DNA from: a virus | DNA length: 64,000 nt | Strand: one strand, 5' to 3' | IMG/VR virus record: IMGVR_UViG_3300030102_006934 | Coordinates: 276,713-340,712 of that record | Shown: positions 27,098 through 35,570 of the stretch, one piece after another | How the letters are laid out: every line of letters starts with the position of its first letter | Position numbering within the stretch: the first letter of the stretch is position 1 | Made by a program: the position numbers and the translations under genes | Notes under the pieces: model-generated | What the model was told of the DNA's origin: nothing | Database searches by the model: none | What the model saw: the letters and a program-made list of their open reading frames with translations, nothing else

Positions 27098-27298
27098 ATG
27101 GGTAGTAGAGAAGACTGGGCATTAGAAAAAGAAAAAAGAAAACTTTTACAAGATCAAATAGTTACAGAACATAAGAAAAATAAATTTATAAGAGAAATGA
27201 AATCTGGTTTAGGTGAAAAAATACTAAAGGAACCTAACAAGATACAGAAAAAAATAACTTTTATACAAAAAATTAAAAAACTAGTAGGATGGAATTAA
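27098..27298 (+). CDS. Small basic helical protein
   Basis: 66 aa, Lys/Arg/Glu-rich helix (WALEKEKRKLLQDQIVTEHKKN). Overlaps the next gene by 10 nt. Not recognised. Confidence 0.45.
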   Translation: MGSREDWALEKEKRKLLQDQIVTEHKKNKFIREMKSGLGEKILKEPNKIQKKITFIQKIKKLVGWN

Positions 27299-27534
27299 AA
27301 AATTTTGTGGACTTTGCCTACTCACTAACCAACATGGAAGAGGTAAAAGACGGTGTTTTCAAACTACCCAAAGAAATAGTGTTTGAGTTAGATAAAAAAC
27401 AACACATAAATATTGAAAAGGAGGTTTTACGACAGAAAGGTGTTAGTGATAGTGATATTACACATTTTGAAGAGTTCGATGTTTCTATTTTAGGTGTTAA
27501 TTTTAAATTTAAAAGAACGGATGAAACCCAATGA
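27289..27534 (+). CDS. Hypothetical protein
   Basis: 81 aa, beta/alpha pattern, no motif known. Overlaps the next gene by 14 nt. Confidence 0.45.
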   Translation: MELKNFVDFAYSLTNMEEVKDGVFKLPKEIVFELDKKQHINIEKEVLRQKGVSDSDITHFEEFDVSILGVNFKFKRTDETQ

Positions 27535-27715
27535 CATTGGACCGTACATAGAAAGTCTAAAAAATAGTGTGTCTAAAATATTACCAAAAAAAAATATAGA
27601 AAATGCTATGGTGGATATATCTAATTACTTTTTAAGTAGGTGGGTTATTGATAATAATTTCTTATTGAGTAAATCAGATATTAATAATATTGTGAAAAAA
27701 TATATTAACGACTAA
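27521..27715 (+). CDS. Small hypothetical protein
   Basis: 64 aa from the ATG at 27521, preferred over an upstream start deep in the preceding gene. Helical. Its last 11 nt overlap the end of the leftward gene that follows. Confidence 0.4.
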   Translation: MKPNDIGPYIESLKNSVSKILPKKNIENAMVDISNYFLSRWVIDNNFLLSKSDINNIVKKYIND

Positions 27716-28346
27716 TTTTACGATATAAACGGTTATAACTAACACCAGTTTGTTCGTGTATTCTTTTATACCATAAACCTTTATCTTGTTTGTGTACCTC
27801 ACCAAAAAACACAACGTTAGGTATAGACTTATCCCAACATAATTTCCTTAAGTAGTTGTATAGTCTAATCACTTCTGATACGTCTTTACATGTAACCATG
27901 TTTATAACCAAACTATCTATTATTAATTTATTATTTAACATTAGTACTTGTTTTGTATTTTTTTCAGATATTTTATTTAGTAAAACACTATTAAGTATTT
28001 CCGAAGCGGATAATTTACGATTTGCCCCAGTAACACTATACTGTTCTTCTATTTCATAATCAGAAACACTAATAACAACCTCATTTGGGTCATTCATTAT
28101 CTTTTCTAAAATCTTACCATATCCATCTCTAACAACAACACTCTTATCACCTTCTTCTCTTTTTTTAGTTAGTAGTATCCTGTAAGAAACATCTTTAAGT
28201 TCTTTATTTTTGTATACTACCTCTTTTTTAAGTGAAACTTTTTTACTGGTCAAAGATTTTAATCTATAGGTGGCATCTTTTCTCCTACTATAGTTGTATA
28301 AAACCTTTAGTTTGTCATTATTTTCATATAAAACTAATTTGTACAT
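27705..28346 (-). CDS. Hypothetical protein, leftward
   Basis: 213 aa, Lys-rich, with KLVLYENNDKLKVLYNYSRRKDATYRLKSL at the start and a helical C-terminus ending WYKRIHEQTGVSYNRLYRKI, which looks like a helix-turn-helix-type DNA-binding tail. Diverges from the DnaJ gene. Function unknown. Confidence 0.5.
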   Translation of the reverse strand: MYKLVLYENNDKLKVLYNYSRRKDATYRLKSLTSKKVSLKKEVVYKNKELKDVSYRILLTKKREEGDKSVVVRDGYGKILEKIMNDPNEVVISVSDYEIEEQYSVTGANRKLSASEILNSVLLNKISEKNTKQVLMLNNKLIIDSLVINMVTCKDVSEVIRLYNYLRKLCWDKSIPNVVFFGEVHKQDKGLWYKRIHEQTGVSYNRLYRKISR

Positions 28347-28403
28347 AAATATTAAATAAGTTTATACATTTACAAAAATGTATTTTGTATTAATATTAAT
28401 CAT

Positions 28404-29336
28404 ATGAATCCACATTATCAAGTCTTAGGTTTAAATTCTAACGCCACTGAAGAAGATATAAAAAAAGCTTATAGAAAATTAAGTAAAAAATATCACCCAG
28501 ATTTAAACCCAGAAAACCCAAATGCTGAAGACATGTTTAAGAAGGTTTCAGAGGCCTATACTCACTTAACCGATACTAAAAAACATACATATAACAATAA
28601 TGATTTTTTTAGTAGTTTTCAAAGAAGAAGAAAACCAAAGGCTAGAACAATACTATATAATCTAGAAATAACATTAGAAGAGGCATTTTTCGGTACTGAA
28701 AAACAATTAGAAATTGTTAGGGATGTTGTTTGTGATAGCTGTAAAGGAGATGGTGGTATAGATAAAGTTAGTTGTAATCAATGTAATGGTCAGGGAATAT
28801 TAAAGGGTGATAATACTTTTTATATGTGTAATAATTGTATGGGTAAAGGATTTTTATTCATGAAAAAATGTGGTACTTGTCACATGTCTGGTTATAAAAC
28901 AGAAAAAAAAATAATTACCATAAATATAAACCCCAGTATATTAAATAACATGAATATAACTAAATTTGGTGTTGGTAGTGAGGTTAAAGATGGATTGACT
29001 GGGGACGTTTTAATTTCAACATCCATAAAAAAACACAAACACTTTACCCTAGAAGGTTACGATTTAAAGATGAAAAAACCATTATCAGTATTAGATGTTA
29101 TTTTAGGTGGTGAGTTTAATGTAAAAACGATAGATGGTGAGGTTAAAATAAAGATACCACAATTCTCAGATATTAATAATTACTTTAGGGTTAAAAATAA
29201 AGGTATGAGAAAAGAAAACAACAAAAGAGGTGATTTATACGTCAAGATAGAACCCAAGTACCCTAAAAAAATAAACCCTCAAGAAATGGCTCTAATAAAT
29301 GCCTTAAAAAACTCACCCAACTTTAAACTAGACTAG
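28404..29336 (+). CDS. dnaJ: DnaJ (Hsp40) co-chaperone
   Basis: 310 aa. J domain with the HPD motif (H31-D33); zinc-finger region with [24 protein letters not shown] and CGTCHMSG repeats (about 113-175); C-terminal substrate-binding domains with a LDVILGGEF-type motif. The Gly/Phe linker is nearly absent. It would stimulate host DnaK, perhaps for virion assembly or replication. Full-length DnaJ with zinc finger is unusual for a phage. Confidence 0.9.
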   Translation: MNPHYQVLGLNSNATEEDIKKAYRKLSKKYHPDLNPENPNAEDMFKKVSEAYTHLTDTKKHTYNNNDFFSSFQRRRKPKARTILYNLEITLEEAFFGTEKQLEIVRDVVCDSCKGDGGIDKVSCNQCNGQGILKGDNTFYMCNNCMGKGFLFMKKCGTCHMSGYKTEKKIITININPSILNNMNITKFGVGSEVKDGLTGDVLISTSIKKHKHFTLEGYDLKMKKPLSVLDVILGGEFNVKTIDGEVKIKIPQFSDINNYFRVKNKGMRKENNKRGDLYVKIEPKYPKKINPQEMALINALKNSPNFKLD

Positions 29337-29338
29337 AA

Positions 29339-29348
29339 TATTTATATT
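29339..29348 (+). promoter_or_regulatory. TATTTATATT box
   Basis: Recurrent box 5 nt before the ATG at 29354 of a leader-bearing gene. Confidence 0.5.
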
Positions 29349-29353
29349 ATGAA

Positions 29354-30562
29354 ATGTATAAAATAAAAAAAGGTCATCTAATCAATGAGATAATGGGGGT
29401 ACCCCAACAACTAGAACCTTGGACGAACTCTTTTAGTGAGATAATAGTAGATGTTATAAAAAAAGAAATTGCTAAAGGTTGGCCTTATTCTGGTGAAGTA
29501 ATCTATATTAATGATGATGGTGATGAGATTACTGATATTGCTCATAAAACAGAGAATATAAACATAGGTGGTAAAGAGTTTATGAAACTTTTAGCGAAAA
29601 ACAAAGGTTTTTCTAATGAAAAAGAACTTTTAAAATCCAAAATGTTTAAAGATTTTCCACTATGGAGACCAGAAATAAGAGTAGAGGTAAAGGCGATACC
29701 CAAAGAACTTTACGAAAAAGAGAGAACAACAGTTCAAGCAGATTTTGGTATGGAAATGCAACAAGAGTTAAGTACTCTAGCTGGTCAAAAAGTATTACCT
29801 AAATCTAAATTTGGTTTTGATATAATAACTGCGTTAAAAGATGGTGGTGACTTTGATAGTAAATTGGTGGGTGAATTAAAATCAAGTATAGCACACGAAT
29901 TATTACACGCATATCAAAAATATAAACAACTACAGGCAGGCGGTAAATCACACTATGGTCGTGAAACGGTTTTAAACGCACTATCACAAAACCCAACACT
30001 AACCGATATAGAAATTAATTGGTGGAAATCATTTTTACATTTAATATATCTACACTTATCTTTTGAAATAAACGCTAGAGTCACTCAACTATATCATGAA
30101 ATGCTAGATAAAGGAGTCAAAACAAAAGAAGATTTTTTAAAAGAGTTAAAAAATTCTCAAGTATGGAACGAGATGAAAAATTTAGAAGAATTTAATGCTA
30201 AAGAATATATTGAAACTTTTAAAATACCGAAGTTAAATAATCTAAATGATATCACGGAAAACCCACTACTTTACTTATCTAAATTACAAAAATTAAAAAA
30301 TATAAAAGATAGGGGGGTTGATATATTGGACAAGAATCAAACCCTAAAAGATTTAATTAATCTGTGGGACGATGTCTTACGTATAGGTAATAAACATGTT
30401 AAAAATACTACAGGTATAGACTTCAATATGTTACCAGTTCCAGAAAGTGCTAGAGAAAACCCATTTTTATTCTTTAAATTTTTCGAAAAAAGATTTCACA
30501 AAAAGGCAAAAAAATGGAAGAAAAAACTATATAGATTAGCTAGTTTATTGATTAAAGACTAG
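29354..30562 (+). CDS. Leader-bearing protein with HExxH zinc-protease motif
   Basis: 402 aa. N-terminus IKKGHLINEIMGVPQQLEP resembles the propeptide-like leader of other genes here. SSIAHELLHAYQK contains HExxH (H181, E182, H185); SFEINARV (E238) fits a third zinc ligand of gluzincin type. Residues 340-402 are basic (FFKFFEKRFHKKAKKWKKK). A metalloprotease carried in the virion is the inference; it might process the leader proteins or act on entry. Confidence 0.6.
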   Translation: MYKIKKGHLINEIMGVPQQLEPWTNSFSEIIVDVIKKEIAKGWPYSGEVIYINDDGDEITDIAHKTENINIGGKEFMKLLAKNKGFSNEKELLKSKMFKDFPLWRPEIRVEVKAIPKELYEKERTTVQADFGMEMQQELSTLAGQKVLPKSKFGFDIITALKDGGDFDSKLVGELKSSIAHELLHAYQKYKQLQAGGKSHYGRETVLNALSQNPTLTDIEINWWKSFLHLIYLHLSFEINARVTQLYHEMLDKGVKTKEDFLKELKNSQVWNEMKNLEEFNAKEYIETFKIPKLNNLNDITENPLLYLSKLQKLKNIKDRGVDILDKNQTLKDLINLWDDVLRIGNKHVKNTTGIDFNMLPVPESARENPFLFFKFFEKRFHKKAKKWKKKLYRLASLLIKD

Positions 30563-30621
30563 TTTAGTTGTTTACATTTAAAATAAATAATACTAAGTTT
30601 ATAAAAAAATAAATATATATT

Positions 30622-31044
30622 ATGAGCAAAATTGAAAACGGAAAAACTGTTAAAGTACATTATACTGGTAAATTCGATGACCAAAATGTATTTGACTCTT
30701 CTCTAGAGAGAGAACCATTAGAAGTAACTTTGGGTAAAGGTCAGTTAATACCTGGGTTCGAAAAAGGGTTAGTTGGGTTATCTGAAGGTGATAAGAAAAC
30801 TATTGAAATACAAGCTTCTGAAGCTTACGGTGAATTAAGAGAAGACTTAATTCAAGAAGTAGGCATAACTCAACTACCAGAAAATGTACAGGTAGGTGAC
30901 AGATTACAAGCACAAGCTGAAAACGGAAACCCAATCCCAGTAGTAGTTACTGAAATCAATGGGAGTAAGGCAAAAGTAGATGCTAATCATCCATTAGCTG
31001 GTAAAAATTTAATTTTCGATGTCGAGGTACTTGAGGTAGTTTAA
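30622..31044 (+). CDS. FKBP-type peptidyl-prolyl isomerase
   Basis: 140 aa. KTVKVHYTGKFDDQNVFDSS, LIPGFEKGLVGLSEGDKK and AYGELREDLIQEV are the hallmark FKBP/SlyD sequences, with an insert-in-flap domain (about 65-120) and a C-terminal DVEVLEV. Speeds proline isomerisation during protein folding. Its better conservation and slightly different base use suggest acquisition from a bacterial host. Ends at its own terminator. Confidence 0.9.
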   Translation: MSKIENGKTVKVHYTGKFDDQNVFDSSLEREPLEVTLGKGQLIPGFEKGLVGLSEGDKKTIEIQASEAYGELREDLIQEVGITQLPENVQVGDRLQAQAENGNPIPVVVTEINGSKAKVDANHPLAGKNLIFDVEVLEVV

Positions 31045-31073
31045 CATTAGGTGTTAAAAAAACATAAAAATTT

Positions 31074-31104
31074 AATCCGATATTTTTTATATCGGATTTT
31101 TTTA
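31074..31104 (+). terminator. Rho-independent terminator after FKBP gene
   Basis: AATCCGATA pairs with TATCGGATT, followed by a T run. Confidence 0.9.
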
Positions 31105-31140
31105 TATATATTTGTTTTTTAAAAATCAAAAACTAAAAAG

Positions 31141-31171
31141 TTGACTAATTAAAATAAATTTTTTATGTTTG
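31141..31171 (+). promoter_or_regulatory. Host-type promoter TTG-N20-TATGTTTG
   Basis: TTG 31141-31143 and TATGTTTG 31164-31171, 20 nt apart. The -7 box contains an ATG (31165), so transcription should start downstream of it and the true start codon is the ATG at 31192. Confidence 0.75.
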
Positions 31172-31191
31172 AAGAAAAAAAAGAATATATT

Positions 31192-31356
31192 ATGAAATTT
31201 TTAGAAAAATACTACCCAGTGATATTGGCTTTCGTGAGCTTTTTATTTTCTGTAACTCTATGGTTTAAGGGTTATAAAGATGAGGGAATGTTTGTTGGGA
31301 TATGGGTACCCTCAATACTAGGATTAGGTAATTTCTTTAACACAGTCAAGAAATGA
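31192..31356 (+). CDS. Small membrane protein
   Basis: 54 aa from the ATG at 31192; the in-frame ATG at 31165 lies inside the -7 box of the promoter. Two hydrophobic stretches (VILAFVSFLFSVTLWF and GMFVGIWVPSILGLG). First of three overlapping small membrane-protein genes. Unknown function. Confidence 0.6.
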   Translation: MKFLEKYYPVILAFVSFLFSVTLWFKGYKDEGMFVGIWVPSILGLGNFFNTVKK

Positions 31357-31541
31357 TGGAGTATTATATCTTTGGTATTGGTTTACTTATTTTTATGACT
31401 TATATGTTTTTCTTAGTTAGGATGATAAATATAACACATAAACAACAAGAAAAAGAAGATGGACCTAATGATAATAAAACAACAAAACAACTTGTGGATA
31501 AGATATTAAAAACTTGGTCTGAAAATAAAATAAATGAGTGA
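31353..31541 (+). CDS. Small membrane protein
   Basis: 62 aa, overlapping the previous stop. One N-terminal membrane helix (about 4-24), then a charged helical tail (HKQQEKEDGPNDNKTTKQ). Unknown. Confidence 0.55.
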   Translation: MMEYYIFGIGLLIFMTYMFFLVRMINITHKQQEKEDGPNDNKTTKQLVDKILKTWSENKINE

Positions 31542-31753
31542 TGATAGGTTTAATATTTATAGTAGGTTGTCTTATATCTTCATTGTATGTAACATTTTTT
31601 TTATTTGAAAATCGTGTAGATGAAAAAAATGGGAACAATATTAAAATAGACGATGCTATGGATTATGATGGCCATGGTAATTGGGGTAGATTTCCACCTA
31701 AAAAGATTAAGATTAAAGAGGGTGGTGTAAAAAAAATAAATAAAAACTATTGA
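31541..31753 (+). CDS. Small membrane protein
   Basis: 70 aa from the ATG sharing a base with the previous TGA. N-terminal membrane helix (about 2-22), charged remainder ending KIKIKEGGVKKINKNY. Its end overlaps the -33 element of the next promoter. Confidence 0.5.
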   Translation: MIGLIFIVGCLISSLYVTFFLFENRVDEKNGNNIKIDDAMDYDGHGNWGRFPPKKIKIKEGGVKKINKNY

Positions 31754-31780
31754 CTAATTAAAAAACATTACTTATATTTG
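31750..31780 (+). promoter_or_regulatory. Host-type promoter TTG-N20-TATATTTG for Ro60-like gene
   Basis: TTG 31750-31752 and TATATTTG 31773-31780, exactly 20 nt apart. Start codon 22 nt downstream. Confidence 0.85.
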
Positions 31781-31802
31781 TATAATTAAAAATTTGGAAA
31801 CT

Positions 31803-33221
31803 ATGTCAAAATTAATGGAAGCTTTACAAAGAGAGAACACAACTACTACTAATGGTATGACCACAAGTTCATCATCATTAAATAATTGTGTTAACTTGTT
31901 TTTCTCCATCGGAGCGATGAGAGGGAAGAACAAAAATAGGGTAATTTCTATTTTTTCCAAAGCTTTCAATGAAGATGCTAGAACTGCGATGAGAATTTTA
32001 TTCTGGTCTAGAGATGTTAGGTTTGGAGCAGGTGAAAGACAAATCTTTAGAGATGTGTTATCTTACCTAGTAGAGAACCATACTGAAGTGGTTAAAGCTA
32101 ATCTTGACTTAATTCCAGAGTACGGAAGATGGGATGATGTTCATGGACTAATCGGAACCGATTTAGAAAATGAAGCTATCTCACTTCTTGTATATGGTTT
32201 AAAAGAAGCTAACGGTTTAACAGCTAAATGGATGCCTCGTAAAGGTTTAGTATTTAATAAAGTACGAAAACATTTAAAAGTCACCCCAAAAGAGTTGAGA
32301 AAACTAATAGTTTCACTATCAAACACAGTTGAACAAAAAATGTGTTCAGGTAAGTGGGGAGAAATCGAATACCATAAATCACCATCATTAGCTATGTCTA
32401 GATATAGTAAAGCTTTTGGTAGGAATGATTATGATAGATTCACTGAATTTATACAAAATCTAAAAAAGGGTAAAACCACAGTTAACGCTGGAGCTTTATA
32501 CCCTTATGATATAACTAAAAATGTGTCTTATGGGGACGCTGATTTAGCTAGTGAACAATGGAAAGCTTTACCTAATTGGATGGAGGGTTCAGATGAACTA
32601 ATCCTACCTATGGTTGATGTTTCTGGTTCTATGGGTTGTTCCGCAGGTAACAATAAAAATTTATCTTGTATGGACGTAGCTGTATCATTAGGTTTATATA
32701 TTTCAGAAAGAAACGAGGGAGCTTTTAAGGATATGTTTATGACATTTTCTTCAACACCCAAAGTTCAAACTTTATTGGGTTCATTGAAAGATAGAATGTT
32801 ACAATTAAGTAGAGCTGAGTGGGGGTTCAGTACCAACATCGAAGCTGCTTTTCAAACCATCTTAGACCAAGCTGTTAAATTTAATATACCACAAAATGAA
32901 ATGCCAACCAAGGTATTAATTTTATCGGATATGGAATTTGATTCAGCGGTTAAAGGTAAAGAAATTAACCCTAGTGTTATGACTATGATTGATGAAATGT
33001 ATACCGAAGCTGGTTATACCAGACCTGGTATTATATTTTGGAATATTAATAGTCATGGGGATAACTTCCCAGCTAAGTTTGATGAAATGGGTACCGCTTT
33101 AATTAGTGGTTTTAGCCCAAGTATAATGAAGTCAGTGATTTCAAATCCTAATAGTTTAACACCTATTAATATTATGAATGAAACTGTTAATTCAGAAAGA
33201 TACGAATCGGTAACGATTTAA
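31803..33221 (+). CDS. DUF2828 / Ro60(TROVE)-like protein with vWA domain
   Basis: 472 aa from the ATG at 31803 (an upstream TTG is too close to the promoter). Residues 30-240 form a helical repeat domain with DLIPEYGRWDDV (102-113), KWMPRKG, EQKMCSGKWGEIEYHKSPS (177-195) and VNAGALYPYDI. Residues 266-440 are a vWA domain with MIDAS DVSGSM (D272, S274, S276), LSDMEFD and GIIFWNIN. This is the DUF2828 pattern, the same two-domain plan as Ro60/Rsr, the ring protein that binds Y RNAs. A ~460-nt structured RNA follows at once. RNA binding is inferred. Confidence 0.75.
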   Translation: MSKLMEALQRENTTTTNGMTTSSSSLNNCVNLFFSIGAMRGKNKNRVISIFSKAFNEDARTAMRILFWSRDVRFGAGERQIFRDVLSYLVENHTEVVKANLDLIPEYGRWDDVHGLIGTDLENEAISLLVYGLKEANGLTAKWMPRKGLVFNKVRKHLKVTPKELRKLIVSLSNTVEQKMCSGKWGEIEYHKSPSLAMSRYSKAFGRNDYDRFTEFIQNLKKGKTTVNAGALYPYDITKNVSYGDADLASEQWKALPNWMEGSDELILPMVDVSGSMGCSAGNNKNLSCMDVAVSLGLYISERNEGAFKDMFMTFSSTPKVQTLLGSLKDRMLQLSRAEWGFSTNIEAAFQTILDQAVKFNIPQNEMPTKVLILSDMEFDSAVKGKEINPSVMTMIDEMYTEAGYTRPGIIFWNINSHGDNFPAKFDEMGTALISGFSPSIMKSVISNPNSLTPINIMNETVNSERYESVTI

Positions 33222-33233
33222 GTTCTTTGACAT
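33221..33233 (+). promoter_or_regulatory. boxA-like antitermination element
   Basis: AGTTCTTTGACAT begins at the last base of the Ro60-like stop codon. It resembles the boxA (TTCTTTGA) of rRNA leaders and matches the element before the tRNA-Leu at 42769. Confidence 0.55.
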
Positions 33234-33680
33234 AAAGTATTGTGGTATTAAGGAATAATTGCAGCAATTATCTTTAAACGATCAAATAGAGAAAAGGCTT
33301 TGATAACCTTAAAGGTGGTGATTTATGTCACTACCATATAAAAGAGTCAAACGATTCTGTTACCACAAAACTTTTAGATATAAAACGAATGGATTCTGCA
33401 ACCTATAACTTCAAAAATAGAAACGTAGAATAGAGGTTTTATCCCACCTTTACCCAAAATTTATAAAGGGGGTGACCATAGGTAAGTTTAAACGTAGGAC
33501 AATCCTACACTTGAGGTCGTAAAACATACCTCTTGGATTTGTCTCAAGTAAAATAAAGACATTCAGTGGGGCTGAATTAAAAATCTACCGTATCTACAGT
33601 GGTTACGTGAAAAATAAAAACTGAACACCATTCCGATATCAAAAAACTAGGGGGGGAAATTATTTTCCCCCTTTTTTTTT
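33222..33680 (+). ncRNA. Large structured RNA downstream of Ro60-like gene
   Basis: About 460 nt without a credible reading frame, bounded by boxA and a strong terminator. Domain 1 (33234-33374) is closed by paired ends: AAAGT-A-TTGTGGTA with TACCACAA-A-ACTTT. Inside are a long hairpin (33248-33277), AAGG/CCTT (33294-33310), GGTGGTGA/TCACTACC (33314-33335) and AGAGTC/GATTCT (33343-33358), a cloverleaf-like set; ATCAAA at 33281 can also pair with the loop TTTGAT at 33299. Further hairpins: ATTCTGC/GTAGAAT, GTAGGA/TCCTAC, ACTTGAG/CTCAAGT, ATTCAG/CTGAAT, and GTATC-AGTGGT/ACCATT-GATAT. Paired ends and the GGTGGTGA/TCACTACC helix recall Y RNA. Confidence 0.7.
33652..33680 (+). terminator. Rho-independent terminator of the structured RNA
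   Basis: GGGGGAAA pairs with TTTCCCCC, then T9. Confidence 0.95.
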
Positions 33681-33735
33681 ATAAAGCTTTTTTTATTTTT
33701 AAAAAATAACTATAATTATTTAAAATGTTATAACA

Positions 33736-34518
33736 ATGAAATATTTTTTCGACATAAAAGAGATAGATAAAAATTTAGCAATAGATTTTATACAAGAAAG
33801 ACACTACTCTAAAGTACTACCTAGATTGACTAAACACTGGTTGGGTTGTTTTTACGATGGTGAACTAGTGGGTGTTTTAACTTTAGGTTGGGGTACACAG
33901 CCTTTACAGACAATAAAAAAATTATTCCCTAAGTTGGTATCACAAGATTATTATGAAATCGGTAAAATGTGTATGGATGATAAAATGCCTAGGAACTCAG
34001 AGTCTCAAATGATATCTTCAGTTGTCAGATGGATTAAAATTAATCTACCAGAAAAAAAATTTTTATACACATGGGCTGATGGTATTGTAGGTAAAGTGGG
34101 TTACGTTTATCAAGCTTCAAATTTCATATATGGTGGTTTTATATGGACAGATATCTATATATCTCCGAAAGGTGAAAAAATACACCCTAGAAGTTCTAAG
34201 TCACTACTAAAAGAAAATGCTGATTTTTTGGGTAAAGATAAGTTATTTTGGATGACCCCAGATTTTATGAAAACAAAGGGTATTAGAAGGATAAGGGGTA
34301 AACAATTTAGGTATATTATACCCCTAAGTAAAAGTTCTAAAAAAATATTAAAAAATGGGTCCACTGTCACTTGGGGTATAGAATACCCTAAAGCTAAAGA
34401 TCTATTATGGAAAGAACAAGTTGCTAAAGGTAAATATGATACACTAAAAGAGATACCACAAATGAATTTAAGTGTTGTAGAGATTAATGAAAAAAATGTG
34501 AACGCACATAAGAATTAA
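33736..34518 (+). CDS. Mom-like GNAT-family DNA-modification protein
   Basis: 260 aa. HWLGCFYDGELVGVLTLGWG gives the first strands of a GNAT acyltransferase; YEIGKMCMDDKMPRNSESQM and ADGIVGKVGYVYQASNF match the order of phage Mu Mom, which adds a carbamoylmethyl group to adenine and shields DNA from restriction. A second Mom-like gene follows at 34793. The target base and modification here are unknown. Confidence 0.65.
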   Translation: MKYFFDIKEIDKNLAIDFIQERHYSKVLPRLTKHWLGCFYDGELVGVLTLGWGTQPLQTIKKLFPKLVSQDYYEIGKMCMDDKMPRNSESQMISSVVRWIKINLPEKKFLYTWADGIVGKVGYVYQASNFIYGGFIWTDIYISPKGEKIHPRSSKSLLKENADFLGKDKLFWMTPDFMKTKGIRRIRGKQFRYIIPLSKSSKKILKNGSTVTWGIEYPKAKDLLWKEQVAKGKYDTLKEIPQMNLSVVEINEKNVNAHKN

Positions 34519-34552
34519 ACACTTTTTTTGATACTTATTAATAAAGTGTCAC

Positions 34553-34732
34553 ATGTCAACAATAGAAGATATTCTATACAAAGCTCAAGAACTTAATCTG
34601 AGAGATGAGTTATTCAGAAATTTAAAGAAAATAAAAAATAAAGATGAATATAAATATTTAGATTTAAAGTCTTTATATGAAATAGCCTTTAATGATTTAG
34701 TTTGTGATTTTTCTGAAATTAAAAACACTTAA
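34553..34732 (+). CDS. Small hypothetical protein
   Basis: 59 aa, between the two Mom-like genes. Helical and charged (STIEDILYKAQELNLRDEL ... LDLKSLYEIAFNDLV). Resembles small phage-encoded inhibitors in size, but nothing identifies it. Confidence 0.5.
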   Translation: MSTIEDILYKAQELNLRDELFRNLKKIKNKDEYKYLDLKSLYEIAFNDLVCDFSEIKNT

Positions 34733-34758
34733 TTATTTTTTATTTAAATTAATTTTAT

Positions 34759-34766
34759 TATATTTG
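34759..34766 (+). promoter_or_regulatory. Host-type -7 box TATATTTG
   Basis: 27 nt before the ATG at 34793; the -33 region reads TTT rather than TTG. Confidence 0.55.
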
Positions 34767-34792
34767 TGTTATTAAATGTAAAACACAAAAAA

Positions 34793-35554
34793 ATGAAATA
34801 CGATTTAATACAAAAATTTATCAACAGAGAGGTCAAAGCTAAAAGTATTTTTACCATCAAAAAGATAAATAAGAGTGAAGCTTATGACTTTATTAAAAAG
34901 TATCATTATTTAGGTGACGCAAAATTTTTCTCTAAATTTGCGTATGGTTTATTTAGTAGAGAGGATGATGGTCTTATTGGGGTCACCACTTTTTCTAACC
35001 CACAAGGAGCCACAACTATGAAAGGTTGGTTTAACCTAACTAACCAAGATCAATCTGTTTTGGAACTAAGTAGATTGTGTGTTATACCAGAACTAAATGG
35101 GACTAACGCCACATCTTTCTTATTGGGTAATAGTATTAAGATGTTGAAGAAAGAAGGTATAAGATCAGTAATAACTTTAGCTGATAATTCTAGACATAGT
35201 GGCAGTATCTACCAAGTTTGTAACTTCACTTATTTTGGTTTATCTAATAAAAAGAGTGATTTTTTCTTATACAAAGGTGATGGTACCTTTAAGAAAAATT
35301 TTAGAGGTAAAACAAATGATGCACAAGGTGTTTGGTTACCAAGAACCCAAAAACACAGATACGCCTATATTTTAGATAAGACACTACTATGTAATTATGA
35401 ACCTAAACCTTACCCAAAGAAAGAAGACTTTGGTGTGAAAGAATGTACTTGTGATAATAACGTTATCCTTGACAAAAGGTTTAACGTTAAGTATACTTGT
35501 CCCAACTGTACCAATGAGTTGAAATTGGTAGAAGAGGAGAAAGAGTGGTTTTAA
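34793..35554 (+). CDS. Mom-like GNAT-family DNA-modification protein, second copy
   Basis: 253 aa from the ATG at 34793; a GTG at 34766 overlaps the promoter. YDFIKKYHYLGDAKFFSKFAYGLF, GLIGVTTFSNPQG, VLELSRLCVIPELNG and ADNSRHSGSIYQVCNFTYFG follow Mu Mom closely. The C-terminus has a zinc-ribbon-like CTCDNN...CPNC. Divergent from the gene at 33736, so the two probably act on different substrates or as partners. Confidence 0.7.
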   Translation: MKYDLIQKFINREVKAKSIFTIKKINKSEAYDFIKKYHYLGDAKFFSKFAYGLFSREDDGLIGVTTFSNPQGATTMKGWFNLTNQDQSVLELSRLCVIPELNGTNATSFLLGNSIKMLKKEGIRSVITLADNSRHSGSIYQVCNFTYFGLSNKKSDFFLYKGDGTFKKNFRGKTNDAQGVWLPRTQKHRYAYILDKTLLCNYEPKPYPKKEDFGVKECTCDNNVILDKRFNVKYTCPNCTNELKLVEEEKEWF

Positions 35555-35570
35555 TACCGCATTTATTTTT

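Noticed and set aside
28404-29336. Bacterial chromosome or prophage rather than a phage genome
   Set aside because: DnaJ, FKBP and HNH genes look host-like, but they sit among phage-type overlapping genes with the same base composition and no bacterial housekeeping operons.
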